From assembly GCA_963585895.1 (NCBI GenBank), contig OY757939.1, positions 40,010,141 through 40,074,140 of the forward strand: a stretch of 64,000 nt of DNA, written 5' to 3'. Both the position numbers and the translations under genes were made by a program. Below the pieces are notes generated by a model, which made no database searches, had not been told where the DNA came from, and saw only the letters and a list, made by a program, of their open reading frames with translations. This document shows, one piece after another, positions 37,781 through 48,868 of this stretch. Position 1 is the first letter of the stretch. Every line of letters starts with the position of its first letter. The DNA comes from Sepioteuthis lessoniana (Eukaryota > Mollusca > Cephalopoda > Myopsida > Loliginidae).

Positions 37781-38045
37781 TTGTTGCTTTGGACAAACAA
37801 AGATGTCTAAATCAAAAAATTTCTACTAAACTGCAAGAAATCTTTTGCAAAACAATATTAATTTCATGATAAAATATTGGTAAATCTCATTTTCTGTTAA
37901 GTGGATTTATCTTTTATAGAAACAGTTTGTAATTGTTTTGGGTAAATTGTTTAATTAACAACAAAGATTATGAAATAACCAGCTTCTATTCAAGTCTTGA
38001 TATCTTACCTGGTGTAGACATGTACTTCAGCTAGTTTATAATAAG
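37380..38045 (+). repeat. Unclassified interspersed repeat 'UnkA'
   Basis: Shares ordered blocks with 59660-60790: a GGTTTGTTTGTC-like start, ATTAAACATTACTAATTGG, TTCTGTTAAGTGGATTTATC, and CAAGTCTTGATATCTTACC with TAGACATGTACTTCAGCT at the right end. An (AT)n tract at 37729-37778 sits inside. No coding potential or terminal repeats recognised. Confidence 0.6.
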
Positions 38046-38234
38046 TCATAATGCTGATAAAAACCATAGCAAAAACTCCTTTCCAATAAGAAAAACAAAA
38101 CTGTGTTATTGACATTGTATAAATGATGTATTAGTCAACAAAATTAGTAATGTAATTTTGGTTGTAGAAAAAAAACCTTTGGTTGTTTTGAAATCTAACA
38201 AATCTTGCATTATATTATATTTTTAAATAATGTA

Positions 38235-38686
38235 CAAGGATCATTCAATAAATAAGGGGAATTTATCTAAAGAAAGCCAAATAGAGTTTTTCCATAAATG
38301 TAAACTCTGCACTGTTTCGGATTTCTTTTGAGGCTTTCCAAAATGGCAGTAAATCAAAATAGCTTGAACATAGGTCTGTCATCAAACTTTTGGTGGCTGA
38401 GATGTACAAACCATGTGAAATTTACAGAAGAATGTATGATGTGTCTGGAGAAGCATGTTTTAGTTAAAATATGTTTACAAATGGGTTAAGCATGGATTTG
38501 CCACTATTGTGGAAATACACTGACTTTTCAAGCACAGTGTTCAGTAAAGAAGGTCATGCTGACAGTCTTCTGAGACATGAAAGGACCCATTACCATTGAT
38601 TTTCTTGAAAAAGGTGCAACTCTAAACAGTGCTTCCTATTGCCAATTTCTAAGGCAAAATTCACCTTATTTATTGAATGACCCTTG
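38235..38686 (+). mobile_element. Mariner-like MITE with transposase remnant
   Basis: The terminal inverted repeats CAAGGATCATTCAATAAATA (left) and TATTTATTGAATGACCCTTG (right) are bordered by TA at 38233-38234 and 38687-38688, as expected for Tc1/mariner insertion. Inside, a broken frame reads KKVMLTVF-stop-DMKGPI and LEKGATLNSASYCQFLRQN, resembling the mid-region of mariner transposase (VMLTVFWD...GP). Only 452 bp, so internally deleted and dead. Confidence 0.85.
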
Positions 38687-38866
38687 TATAAAGCTTCTCA
38701 AGAGTTAGAACATTTATGTCAGCAAATGAAAAATAAAGGCTAATCCAAATTACAATAAATTACAGAGTATAAGTTGATCTTTTAAGAGTGAAAAAAATCC
38801 AGGAGTTGACTTATATGCTAGGGTTAAACTCCAAATCTTAATCACAGAGTGATCAAACTGTGGTTA
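38455..38866 (+). repeat. Local segmental duplication, copy 1
   Basis: About 410 bp beginning ATGTTTTAGTTAAAATATG and ending CAAACTGTGGTTA, repeated at 40218-40613 with few mismatches and small indels. The unit includes the right half of the mariner MITE plus about 180 bp of its flank, so it arose by DNA duplication rather than transposition. Confidence 0.93.
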
Positions 38867-40217
38867 TGGCTTGGATTTTAGTGCTGCTTTACAAGTTGAT
38901 CCCTAGTTTTTAGAGACTTTTTCAGGCTTAAGGGATCAATTTATAAGCTGCAGTCTATGGTAAATATTTTTATCTTTATTGAACACTGTAAGCAAAAGAT
39001 ACTGGGGTGCTGCAAATAGATAAGTTAGCAAAAAAGCCAGCAGCTTGAAGAAAGACAAGTTCACAAAGTTTAACATCACTTTCAGTGGACTAGGTATAAC
39101 AAAACATGTTTGATGTAGCACTTCAGACCAGGTTTTGCTGAGGTCACTTATGATAGCCAGACAATGTCACCTATCTGAGGTGTGAGTGGGGTGGGGTAGG
39201 GTGTAGTGTTCTGTGAACTTGAATATAAGATGAAATATTTCATGATTCTGCATCTTTTTCTATTCTGAGATATGAGGAGACAAGTGATCATATAACCGGA
39301 GAACGAATCAAAGATATGAGAAAATTCTTGTTCCTAGAAGCACTATGAAGTGTCTGTCATCCATTTCTTCCTGGTTTCATGGCTTCAGAGATTGGACAGA
39401 GAAAATAAAGCAAGGTCTTAACACTTAAAACAACTTGTGTTTTTCTCTCCCCATCTGATAATTAGCCATCAGTGACTATGATATATTTATATAAACTTGC
39501 TAACAAAATAGAAAAATATTAAAATCATAATATGTAAGTTGTTTACAAAATAATCACCTACATGATCAGTTGTACTAGAAAACTGCAAATTGAACACCTA
39601 AACTGCATACTGAGAAATATCAATTATTATCAGAAGGATCATTAATAAATTCATTTTAAGTTAGAGACACTTATAATTAATTGTACAAGTTGCTTTACAA
39701 CAGGTCAAGTGAAAAATAACATGCAACTATTAATGTTATTAATATAGAACAATTTATTCTTTATCCTTTTTAACCTATACCCCACTAATTCAGGCCTTTT
39801 TCAACTTATTTTGACTAATTAGAAGACTTAGTTTTGATTCAAAATTGTTTGGTAAACTTTGGATATTTTCATAGGGGAATCCTCAACAACTGATCATGCC
39901 CAAAACTTGAAATGTTATATAGCCCTTTGATTGCATTTTTATTTCAAAGAAACTTCTACAGTAGCATGAATCAGTACAGCAAGTTCACAAACATTTTTTG
40001 ACATTCATCCATCATTGAGACATGAATATTCTCCAGGTAATACAGACAACTGATAATTTTCTCTGATAAAATTCTTTGGAATTGTTAAAACTAAAAACAT
40101 CAAGATGAATCATGATTGTCAAAAATCATAAATTTCCATGGTAGGAAAAGGGTTAAATGTAATGAGGCAAGCCATATAGTACTATGAAGACCTCCTAATA
40201 AATTGGATTTTCAGATA
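38867..40217. other. Intronic stretch between the duplicated segments
   Basis: No exon or classified element recognised. Confidence 0.45.
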
Positions 40218-40613
40218 ATGTTTTAGTTAAAATATGTTAAGCATGGATTTGCCACTATGGTGGAAATACACTGACTTTCCAAGCACAGTGTTCAGTAAAG
40301 AAGGTCATGCTGACAGTCTTCTGAGACATGAAAGGACCCATTACCATTGATTTTCTTGAAAAAGGTGCAACTCTAAACAGTGCTTCCTATTGCCAACTTC
40401 TTAGGCAAAATTCACCTTATTTATTGAATGACCCTTGTATAATGCTTCTCAAGAGTTAGAAAATTTATGTTAGCAAATGAAAAATAAAGGCTAATCCAAA
40501 TTACAATAAATTACAAAGTTGATCTTTTAAGAGTGAAAAAAAACCCCAGGAGTTGACTTATATGTTAGGGTTAAACTCCAAATCTTAACTACAGAGTGAT
40601 CAAACTGTGGTTA
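40218..40613 (+). repeat. Local segmental duplication, copy 2
   Basis: Near-identical second copy of 38455-38866, carrying only the right inverted repeat of the mariner MITE. Short deletions relative to copy 1 occur near 40239 and 40517. Confidence 0.93.
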
Positions 40614-40795
40614 AAGAAAAAAAAAAAATTAAATTATCATAAACTAATTCATTGTAATATTATATTTCATAATACTGTGATTTATAACACTGCAATAGAT
40701 GATATAAAATATTTAATACTTGGTAAATAAAATTCATTAAGTCTAACTAAAGGAGTAATCTGATATTGGTAATATGAATTGGATAAGATTTGGTA

Positions 40796-40916
40796 AAATT
40801 ATATAGTAACACTGTTAAACAATTATCATCATCAAAATTATATAGTAACGCTCTTAAACAATTATCATCATCATCAAAAATATATATTAACACTTAAACA
40901 ATTATCATCATCATCA
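40796..40916 (+). repeat. 40-bp tandem repeat, three units
   Basis: Three units of about 40 bp at 40796, 40835 and 40877. Each reads AAAATTATATAGTAAC then CTTAAACAATTATCATCATC. Confidence 0.9.
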
Positions 40917-41059
40917 AGGCAAACTGACAGCATGTATTCTTTTGATTCTCTCTCTCTCTCTCTTATTTGTCCCTGTCAGCCATGCTTGATAATATCAAAC
41001 ATGCTAAATAAAGACAAGACAGAAGTCTTTGATGTTTATAGTATTTGTGGGCATATGAA

Positions 41060-41975
41060 TGGGTTGGTTGGTTGTGTTGTGTTTTATGGCATATCAATCC
41101 TTTATACACATATATATCAAATATATATATGATTTAGTATGTAGATAACATTATTTTTAAATGAGTCAAAGCTCATTTGCTTGCACACAGTTAAATGGTT
41201 TCAAGTATTGCTATTTAATATTATCAATTCTATTCATCAAATATTTCTATATAATTTAATACTAATCATTTTTTGTGCAGTTAAATGATTTCAAATATGG
41301 AGTGTGTATGTGGGGGAATCACTTTCACATTATTTTAGGAACAATTAGAATATGACATAAATTCAAAAATTAAATAATTAATTAGTCTTGTTGGATGGCT
41401 GTTGAATATGCCACTTGCACAATGAATGTCCTTGGGATCTGTAGAATGTGGAGTACCTCTTCATTGCTATTACTTCTTGGTCCACTCTGACCCAGATTGG
41501 TAGTACCTGTTAGGGTCCCATCTATGGGTCAAATGTTCAATCATTTACTAAGGATTATTATTATTATTATTTGAAATCATACAGCTGTGTACAAATTATC
41601 TATATTACATAGAATACTTGATAAATAGAATTACTAATAATGAATAGCAATACTTGAAACCATTTAACTGTGTACAAACAAATGATTAATACTAAATAGA
41701 ATTATTAGAGTTAGGTAGGAATACTTGTAACCATTTAATGCTAATAATTCTATTCAAAATTATTCATTCATTTGTGCATAGTTAAAAACTTTCAAGTATT
41801 GCTCACACCAATTTGCACACAGCTAAATGTTTCAAGTATAGTAAATTATTAAATATTTCTATTTGACCCACAGATGGGACCCTAACAAGTACTACCACTC
41901 CAGGTCAGTGGACCTGAGAGTAATGGTGATGAAGGGGTACTCCACATCTCCCAAAGCTCCAGGAATCTGAATACG
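41060..41975. mobile_element. HMT repeat, complex copy with inverted heads
   Basis: From left to right: tail in minus orientation (GGTTGGTTGTGTTGTGTT, ATGGCATATCAATCC); spacer units (GCACACAGTTAAATGGTTTC) in minus orientation; a partial head in plus orientation at about 41400-41540 (TGGAGTACCTCTTCATTGC, TAGGGTCCCATCTATGGGTC); more spacer units; and a partial head in minus orientation at about 41868-41970 (CAGATGGGACCCTAAC, GATGAAGGGGTACTCCACAT). Two heads therefore face each other across a minisatellite. Confidence 0.65.
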
Positions 41976-42800
41976 ATAAGAATTGGTAAAATTACATTTT
42001 TTTAAAGTGTCAGTCAGTTAATGATTGCCAAAGGACAAGTAAAGAACTTAAAATTTTGAAACTAACTCCCATTGAGGGTGTACTATGATTTATAGAATAG
42101 GATCTTTTCTTTTTCTGTTGACTCAAAAATAAATACCACATTATGTCTTCCTAATTTGTGACCGATTTAGAAAGAGGCTGAAATACACTAATAAAGTGAG
42201 GGGTATTTTTTCTTGGACCACATGTCTGACTTTTTTCTTTTCTTTGAATTTGTTGTCATCTCTACATCTCATCTTTTTCTGCAGCAATTTTCATCAAGAC
42301 CCAGTAATGTGACAAATTACTGAAGTATTGTGACCATGACAACAGGCAAAATAGGGATACTGAGTATAACAGTGTATAATGATGGCAAAAAAATATTTCA
42401 GATAAATTTGACAAAATTCACAAATTGAAATATGTCCATTAGGAATGAATTCAGCTTAATTTTAAGTCAATTAAAAATTGAAAATTCTTCCTTGAACATT
42501 TTCTGTTGTTTTTTTAAAGACATCTAGCTCTTTCATTCAGAAATAAGAACTTAGTGAATAAGTTTATAGGTCAATATGATCTTGTTACATAATGACAGAT
42601 AAATATATCATTTGTTAGTAGAAAAGATATATTAACAAAATTAAAATTTAAAAAACATAAACTAATAATTTAAAATTATCTTGTTTTTTGTTCAGTCAAC
42701 AAAAACTAAAAACAGAACAAAAGGTATAGTCCATAAATAAAACCATCATTTATTCTTAAAAAAAAACAAAAACAAAAAAAAAAAACTACTTCAGAGAGAA
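41976..42800. other. Intronic stretch without recognisable features
   Basis: AT-rich; an A-rich run near 42758-42785 precedes the SINE. No exon seen. Confidence 0.45.
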
Positions 42801-42802
42801 TT

Positions 42803-43029
42803 CAGGAGGCAAGCTTAGTGTAGTAGCTATTATAGTAGGAGATTGAATTGGTGACTCAAGTTCAAATCCAAGACAAAGCTGTTTGCATTTCACTTAGCAT
42901 TAAAGTCCTTAGGAAAGGCATGTCTATCTATTACCCACCCACCAAGCTATGAGTAAATAGTAGGGCAGATTGATTTCTTTAGCTTTCGTAATGACAACCA
43001 GTCTAGGCGAAGGAAAACTGAATTCAAAT
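42803..43029 (+). mobile_element. tRNA-derived SINE
   Basis: Head GTGTAGTAGCTATTATAGTA, B-box-like AGTTCAAATCCAAG, CCTTAGGAAAGGCATG, AAGCTATGAGTAAATAGTAG, CTAGGCGAAGGAAAACTG, AATTCAAATC. It abuts the inverted tail of an RTE-like LINE at 43030. Confidence 0.85.
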
Positions 43030-43740
43030 CATGATGATGATGATGATGTCGTACTACTAGAGTGGATTTTCCTGACATTCTCTCAAACCATTTACCTCTA
43101 TCATCTATTGCCTTTGGCAGGGCGTCGAGACTGCATCCTGTGTCCATGCAGAGCTGTTATAAACAGGTTCTAGTTGGTTGTCCAACACTTGCATGTCTGT
43201 GTGAAGGGGTCCATAGGAGAAAGTCACTTATGAGTTTGTTCTTACTTCCCCAGCATGTCTTTTTCATCTTATAAGGAAGGTTTTAGAGATGAGAGGTAAG
43301 TGGCCATACAGCTGCTGCTTTGTGGGATGTTGCTTCCAGGACTTTTTCAGTATGGCTTGTAGTATTCTTGTGCAATCTTCATTTAGCTTCTTCTCAATAC
43401 ACTTAGTCAGTATCCATGTAGTACATCCATATAGTAGAATTGACACAACCGTTGCTTGGAAAAATTATGTTTTATTTTATTGGATAAGTTTGATTTCTAT
43501 ATGATTGATAATCTATCAATAGCAGACCATGTTAGTTGCATATTGATGTCATTTTCAGTAGATGAGATACTGCTTCCGAGGTAGGTGAACTTGTCAACTA
43601 ATTTCAGAGAGCCACCATTTAGTGTGGAGATGTCTCTTTTTGATTAAAACACATGTACTCTGTTTTGTATGCATTCACATAGAGGCCAATATCACCTGCT
43701 CCTTGCTCCAGATTATGTAGCAGGGATTTACTCTGCTTAA
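43030..43740 (-). pseudogene. RTE-like LINE, 3'-end fragment
   Basis: Minus-strand frames encode DIGLYVNAYKTEYMCFNQK, a broken thumb region, SILLYGCTTWILTKCIEKKL, ILKKSWKQHPTKQQLYGHL, and near the end MDTGCSLDALPKAIDDRGKW. The 3' tail is (CAT)n near 43030-43048, which translates as a His run. Same family as the fragments at 23677 and 29490. Frameshifts and stops show it is dead. Confidence 0.88.
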
Positions 43741-44154
43741 AAAAAGTGACCGCATGTCCATCATGCCCATGGGATTAGGTAAAGAAATACTTCAGACAGA
43801 ATTAGTTTTTTAATCATAAAATTTAGACATTTGAATTTTAGGTCCTAAAAACAACAGAGACCGCAAAAGCATATTTGTCAATTTTAGTAATCAATACTGA
43901 AGATGACATATTAATTTTCTCTTTGTTTGAATAGTGACAAGAGAAGAAATCTGCATGAAAAAAGTCTGAATTGCTGTAGGGGGGTTGTGCAGATTAGTGT
44001 TTTGAACTTCAATAGCATAGAAAGTTGCAACATCCTACAAGACTCCAGTCACTCATCAGAGTCTACTTCTGCATAGATGTACTACAGTTTACTTGAGTTG
44101 TCTCCCTTAGCTTCCTGTCTTTCAGAACGACAAGGTTGCATGTGCAATTAAAAA

Positions 44155-44335
44155 CACTGGCTTCTGCTTTGAATTTAAAATTTTCCTTTTTCTAGATGGG
44201 TTAATTGCCATGGCTAGTGAGCCTGCAAGACCTACTTTATTACTTGTAGCTCAGGAATGAAGTGATGGCAGATCACACATTTCTCAAACTTGGAATTTGA
44301 AAACCTTTCATTGATTCCACTTTCCCAACTATTAC
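44155..44335 (-). mobile_element. tRNA-derived SINE, degenerate
   Basis: Minus strand: ACTAGCCATGGCAATTAACC, CCATCTAGAAAAAGGAAAA, and the central GAGCTACAAGTAATAAAGTAG-like motif are recognisable but diverged; the head is weak. Confidence 0.55.
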
Positions 44336-44447
44336 CCTCTCTCCCATGAACACTGATGACCTACAATTTTTGTAGTCAACAGACAAAAAGAAAAAATATG
44401 AGTATTTTATTAAATACTTTTGTACTGAAGTAATTCTTTATCTAGAT

Positions 44448-45144
44448 CAGCGTTTTTTAACCTTAGTCCAAATAAGATTTTTTGGGGTTCATGCAAACAA
44501 AATAGTAAATTTCGTGTTCACGATAATATTTTTGTGGTCAAGGAAAATTTTTTTGCTTTAGATATATATATTTATTTAATAATGGAACTGCTTAGCAGAA
44601 ATCTGCACTATGATCACCTTGAATTGTATGTTTAACATTTTAGAAACTCACATAATGATATGCAAGCTCAATTTAGCAACCTGCTTAAGCTAAATATACC
44701 ACATTAGGTAACACTTCCATTTTGAGTTAATGATGTAGATATCTGTTAGCAGGAGAATCTCATTGAGTTGTAAAGAGATGAAATATTTCAAGCAAGATTT
44801 AAGGATAGGAAGCATAATATTTGGAAAAGAAGTGCAGTTGTATTTTACTGTTTTTCTTTCCTCTTCCTGTGTTAAATCTGGTTTCAGCTGTGTCTCTAAC
44901 TTACTATCAAAAGCTTGTAACTGATTCTACATTGAACAAAGAGGTGATCTTTGATTATCATTGACAACATTAGAGCTGAATATTTCAAAACTAGCAGAGC
45001 AGCATCAAACACAAGACTCACATTGAATAAAGTAGCGCTAAAGTAGTATCTCTCTCTCTCTCTCTCTCTTTCTTTTTTTTTTTTTTTTAAAGTAAATATG
45101 GGGGTCCAAAGAGGTCCATGGATAAAAAAGGTTGGGAACCACTG
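44448..45144. mobile_element. hAT-type MITE, second family
   Basis: Left end CAGCGTTTTTTAACCTT, right end AAGGTTGGGAACCACTG. The flanks are ATCTAGAT (44440-44447) and ATCTAAAT (45145-45152), a 7-of-8 match at the 8-bp spacing of hAT elements. Interior motifs include GGGGTTCATGCAAACAAAAT and, near the right end, GGGGGTCCAAAGAGGTCCAT. A (CT)n tract at 45051-45069 lies inside. No transposase seen. Confidence 0.87.
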
Positions 45145-45639
45145 ATCTAAATCAATAACAACTACCCATTTCTGATGACATTTAGATGATTAGTGGAATT
45201 TTTCTGTAAGAAAATAGTAGTTATTCTTTTTCTATTTCTTTTTTATTTCTTATCCTACAGAGAAAACATGCAGTTGTCAGTAATTTAATATCTTTATGTC
45301 AATATTTATGTCAGATGTTATATAGTTTACCTACTTTATATTATATACAACATAGCTCAAGTTAATTATACTTAAAAGACACATATTTAATCAGATGAAT
45401 TGGTATTTTTGAAGAGAGCTTTTTGGGTACTTTGAATTCAGATGATTCTAACTTACTTCTCTACTTTTAAAATTACTTCAGATAGGTTGAAGAGGCTTCT
45501 TTTTTGTTTTTATTTATATAGTAGCATCATTTCCTGAATTAAGTTGGTTGACAACAATAATCCTCACTGTGTTAATATTAAAATAAGCTGTGTTAACTTT
45601 GTTATTTCTCTTTCCTAAACTTAAAGGACATTTCAAGAA

Positions 45640-46975
45640 GTAACAGTAGCAGGTTTGTCTTCCCCAATACAGCTTGTTACTTCAGATACATAGATGACAT
45701 CCTACTTATCTATCCACAAGATCTTGATTTACATAGCATCACTGATAGACTGAATAATGTAGAACCTTCTATAAAGTTCGCATATGAACTTGAATCCAAC
45801 AACACTACTTTTTTTGGACATCTTACTCAGGAATATTAACAAACTAGAATTCAAGGTTTACTGTAAACCTACCTGTAAAAACGACCACATATATTTTTAT
45901 TCACATCACCACAACAACACCAAAAAGGGTATCATCGTAGGTTTTTATCCCAGAGCTCTACACATTTGTTCCCTGAAATATTTAAATGATGAATTCAACC
46001 ACATAGAAAACTCCTTCCTTAACCTTCTATACCCCAAATCTTTTATACACTTTGCTAAATTTAAAGCCCTCAAATTCCATAATAAGAATCAACCTCAAAC
46101 TAATGCCAACTCACTATCTTATAAAACTATTTCCCCACATAGATTTATAACTTTGCTTAACAATTCTTCTTCCAATGGCATAATAAACAACTTAAATAAA
46201 CTTGATATTAAAACTACCTCTTTACCCCCTAAAATGATCCACGATTTAGTACACTCTAGCCCTCAACACAACATAGTTTCAAACGCTGGTGTTTATTGTA
46301 TCTCTTGTAAGAATTATAAATTAAAATATATTGGTGAAACATCTTGGAACCTTCACGTTCGTTTGAAAGAACACAAGAGATATTAGAATTGGTAACTTAA
46401 ACAATGCACTTCTACACATTTCTCAATCTAATCACAACTTCAATTTCCAATCTGCAAAGATGCTTATTTACATTCCCAATAAGAGACTAAGACGAATTTT
46501 TGAGGCTGGTGCTATTTTACTATGTAATTCCGTGAATTCTGGGCTTTACTTGAGCAAATCAGTTTTAAATAGCTATAATATATTCCATCTTTAGTCAATA
46601 TATTCAGCATATATAATTTCTCTTTCTCTTTTTGTCTTTCTTGTTCTTCCTCCTTTTGATTTGAAAATCTTTCTCGATAAACAAACAGAACATAAATTCT
46701 ATACAATATTCCTAACAAGTCAAAGGATGGAATTTAAAAAATAAATGAATGCTGATTCACTAATTAAACAGACAACTTTTTCTTGTTATACAAATTTCTC
46801 CTATGTTTTTGCATTTTGTACTTTTAAACATTCAGTGTTGATTTAACATCACTAATATCGTCCCTCACAGTCCTGATGATGGTTCATTAGAACCAAAATG
46901 CTATAGTGTCGGCTTTGCTTCTCCATTAATCTCTCCTTCTATTTGGATTACCTTTTTATCAATTTCTCTCCCTCT
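45640..46975 (+). pseudogene. Penelope-like retroelement, 3' part (RT end and GIY-YIG endonuclease)
   Basis: Starts in the reverse-transcriptase domain with FVFPNTACYFRYIDDILLIY; the YIDD catalytic block is near 45678-45698. A frameshift near 45810 leads into a 200-residue open frame (45784-46386) with LLFLDILLRNINKLEFKVYC, PPKMIHDLVH and, near residues 169-200, GVYCISCKNYKLKYIGETSW and HVRLKEHKR. This is a GIY-YIG nuclease core (GVY...YIG, then the Arg helix), the hallmark of Penelope-like elements. Another frameshift near 46375 continues the domain as DIRIGNLNNALL and PNKRLRRIFEAGAIL. The 3' region carries a PDDGSLEPKCYS-encoding segment near 46871-46910 and ends at an (AT)n tract (46978-47010). 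It is 5'-truncated with two frameshifts, but the long intact frame suggests a relatively recent insertion. Confidence 0.88.
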
Positions 46976-47010
<35 letters not shown>

Positions 47011-47013
<3 letters not shown>

Positions 47014-47157
47014 TAAATAAGATTAATATATTCTATATTAAGCAAACATTAATATCTAATGTTCTATTAAAGTTATAGAAACTTACAAGGAGAATGTAAA
47101 GATTTATGAAAAAAAATCTGATAAAGATGATGTGACACTATAAATTCTAGCATGGTA

Positions 47158-47206
<49 letters not shown>

Positions 47207-47997
47207 CATATGTGTGGACACATGAGTAGGTTTGAGTGTGTATATATGTGTATGTCCATATAGGGGCCCCGAGACATTTTTTGCGTATGTTGAATGTGTG
47301 TGTATGGCCCTATGTATTGTGTGTGTGGAGAAACCACTAATTTAACTCTGCGATTGCAGATGATCAGATAAAGTAGAGCTATGACTTAAAAGAGCTTCAA
47401 TTTTATCATCAAACTCTTTAGGGTCCTGGAGACATACAGTCTGGCAATATCTTTATGTCCAGTCTATGGGTGGCTGAAAATTTGGAAGTAGGAAATGTTT
47501 ACCCCTCCATATATACAAGTAAAGTCAGTCTACTGGATGAGAGAGAGTCTGCTGAGAGGATTATTTAAAATTTGAAGATTCTTTTACTAAAAAGAGTTAT
47601 TATGATAGTAACCATGTGGTGAAAAAAAAAAAAATTTGCATTGATAATTTTAATTCTGTCTGAATTTTTTAAAGTAATATGTACAGGCTAATCTAGTCTC
47701 CATTTTTCTAATTGAAATTTTCAAAGTAATTAATGTAATTCCTAATTATTGTAGACATTTTTTCAATATTTCTCCTCTAACTAGAAATTTACTATCAAGG
47801 CAGACTTCAAAATCTAAGCCTATTAACCAATTGGATTTTTTTGGTTAATAGAGAAATATATTTTTGGAACAAATTGCCTAATCAGATCAAAAACTGCAAT
47901 AGTGTAAAAACTTGATTGAATTGGATTATTCCAGAAATTATGGGAAGAAAAAGAAATTAAGAGGGCATTTTTGGAAACTATTGAATGAAATACTTAA
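47011..47997. other. Intronic stretch with (AT)n
   Basis: A pure (AT)n tract at 47156-47203 followed by GTGTATATATGTGTATG-like variants. No exon or classified transposon recognised. Confidence 0.55.
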
Positions 47998-48008
47998 CAA
48001 AATTTAAT

Positions 48009-48246
48009 GGGCGGTGTCCTCATGGTGTAATGGTTAAAGCGATCGACTGCAGAACCGTAGTAAGCGAGTTTGTACGCCAGTCGGGCTATTATGTTCCCTT
48101 TCGTACAACTACCCTTGGGAAAGGTATGAACCCCTTTATCCTCGCAGCTATGGGTTAAATAGTACCACTACTGTTCTTCTAGGAGAATGGCTTTGGCATT
48201 AAATAATTTATCAAGGTTGATATGCCATTAAATAAAGAAACCAAAC
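48009..48246 (+). mobile_element. tRNA-derived SINE, family with AACC tail, intact insertion
   Basis: The tRNA-like head GCGGTGTCCTCATGGTGTAA contains a good A-box (TGGTGTAATGG, 48023-48033); the B-box is degenerate. The central CCTTGGGAAAGGTATGAACC and GCAGCTATGGGTTAAATAG are shared with family 1, but the 3' tail is different: TTGGCATTAAATAATTTATC, AAGGTTGATATGCCATTAAA, then AAACCAAACC. A perfect 11-bp target-site duplication, CAAAATTTAAT, lies at 47998-48008 and 48247-48257. Confidence 0.92.
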
Positions 48247-48257
48247 CAAAATTTAAT

Positions 48258-48868
48258 CTGTATATAGATATTGTATTAATATTGTATATATTCTGTGCAA
48301 ATATTCTTTTTTTTACAGGTTCAGATGAGGAGATTGTGAAAAGAAAAGATATCCAAAGAGGAATAACAAATAAACAATGTCATAATAATAATAATAATGA
48401 TGATGATGATAATAAAAAAAAGACAAAAACAAAAAAAAAAAAAACATTCTTAATCTTTTTTGTTCTATTCCTTGTTCCTGAACCTTATGCTAATAAAGAC
48501 TTGCATTTTGTCATAAAATTTCTGATCATGGTATTAAGATGATCAATAATTTCTAAAATCAAATTCAGAAAAGTATGTCTTAGTTTTTTATATAATTCTT
48601 TTTACATCCATAAAGAAAGTCTTCAATGAAAATAAACATCAGAGAATAAGGAGGAAGATATTTTATTTTGATTTTTTCAGGAAATTGTCCTTTATTTCTT
48701 TTGTGAATTGACACACTATTATAAATATTTTTATCAATAGGCTTTTTTTAGTGTGTGTGTGTGTGTGTGGGGAGCATTGCTTAAAAAAATTGAGATTTAA
48801 AAAAAAGTCTCAGAGTAAATGTTCAAAATTACTGATAGTTGCAATTATATCTACATTAGTGCCTAAAG
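48258..48868. other. Intronic stretch without recognisable features
   Basis: Contains (AAT)n/(GAT)n at 48384-48412 and a (GT)n tract at 48751-48769. The reading frame at 48222-48542 starts in a SINE tail and crosses the triplet repeat; it is not a gene. Confidence 0.55.

Noticed and set aside
48009-48080. Possible functional tRNA gene
   Set aside because: The A-box is good, but the B-box region is degenerate and the unit continues into a SINE body with tail and target duplication.
48222-48542. 106-residue plus-strand frame
   Set aside because: Starts in a SINE tail and crosses AAT/GAT and poly(A) repeats; no conserved segment.
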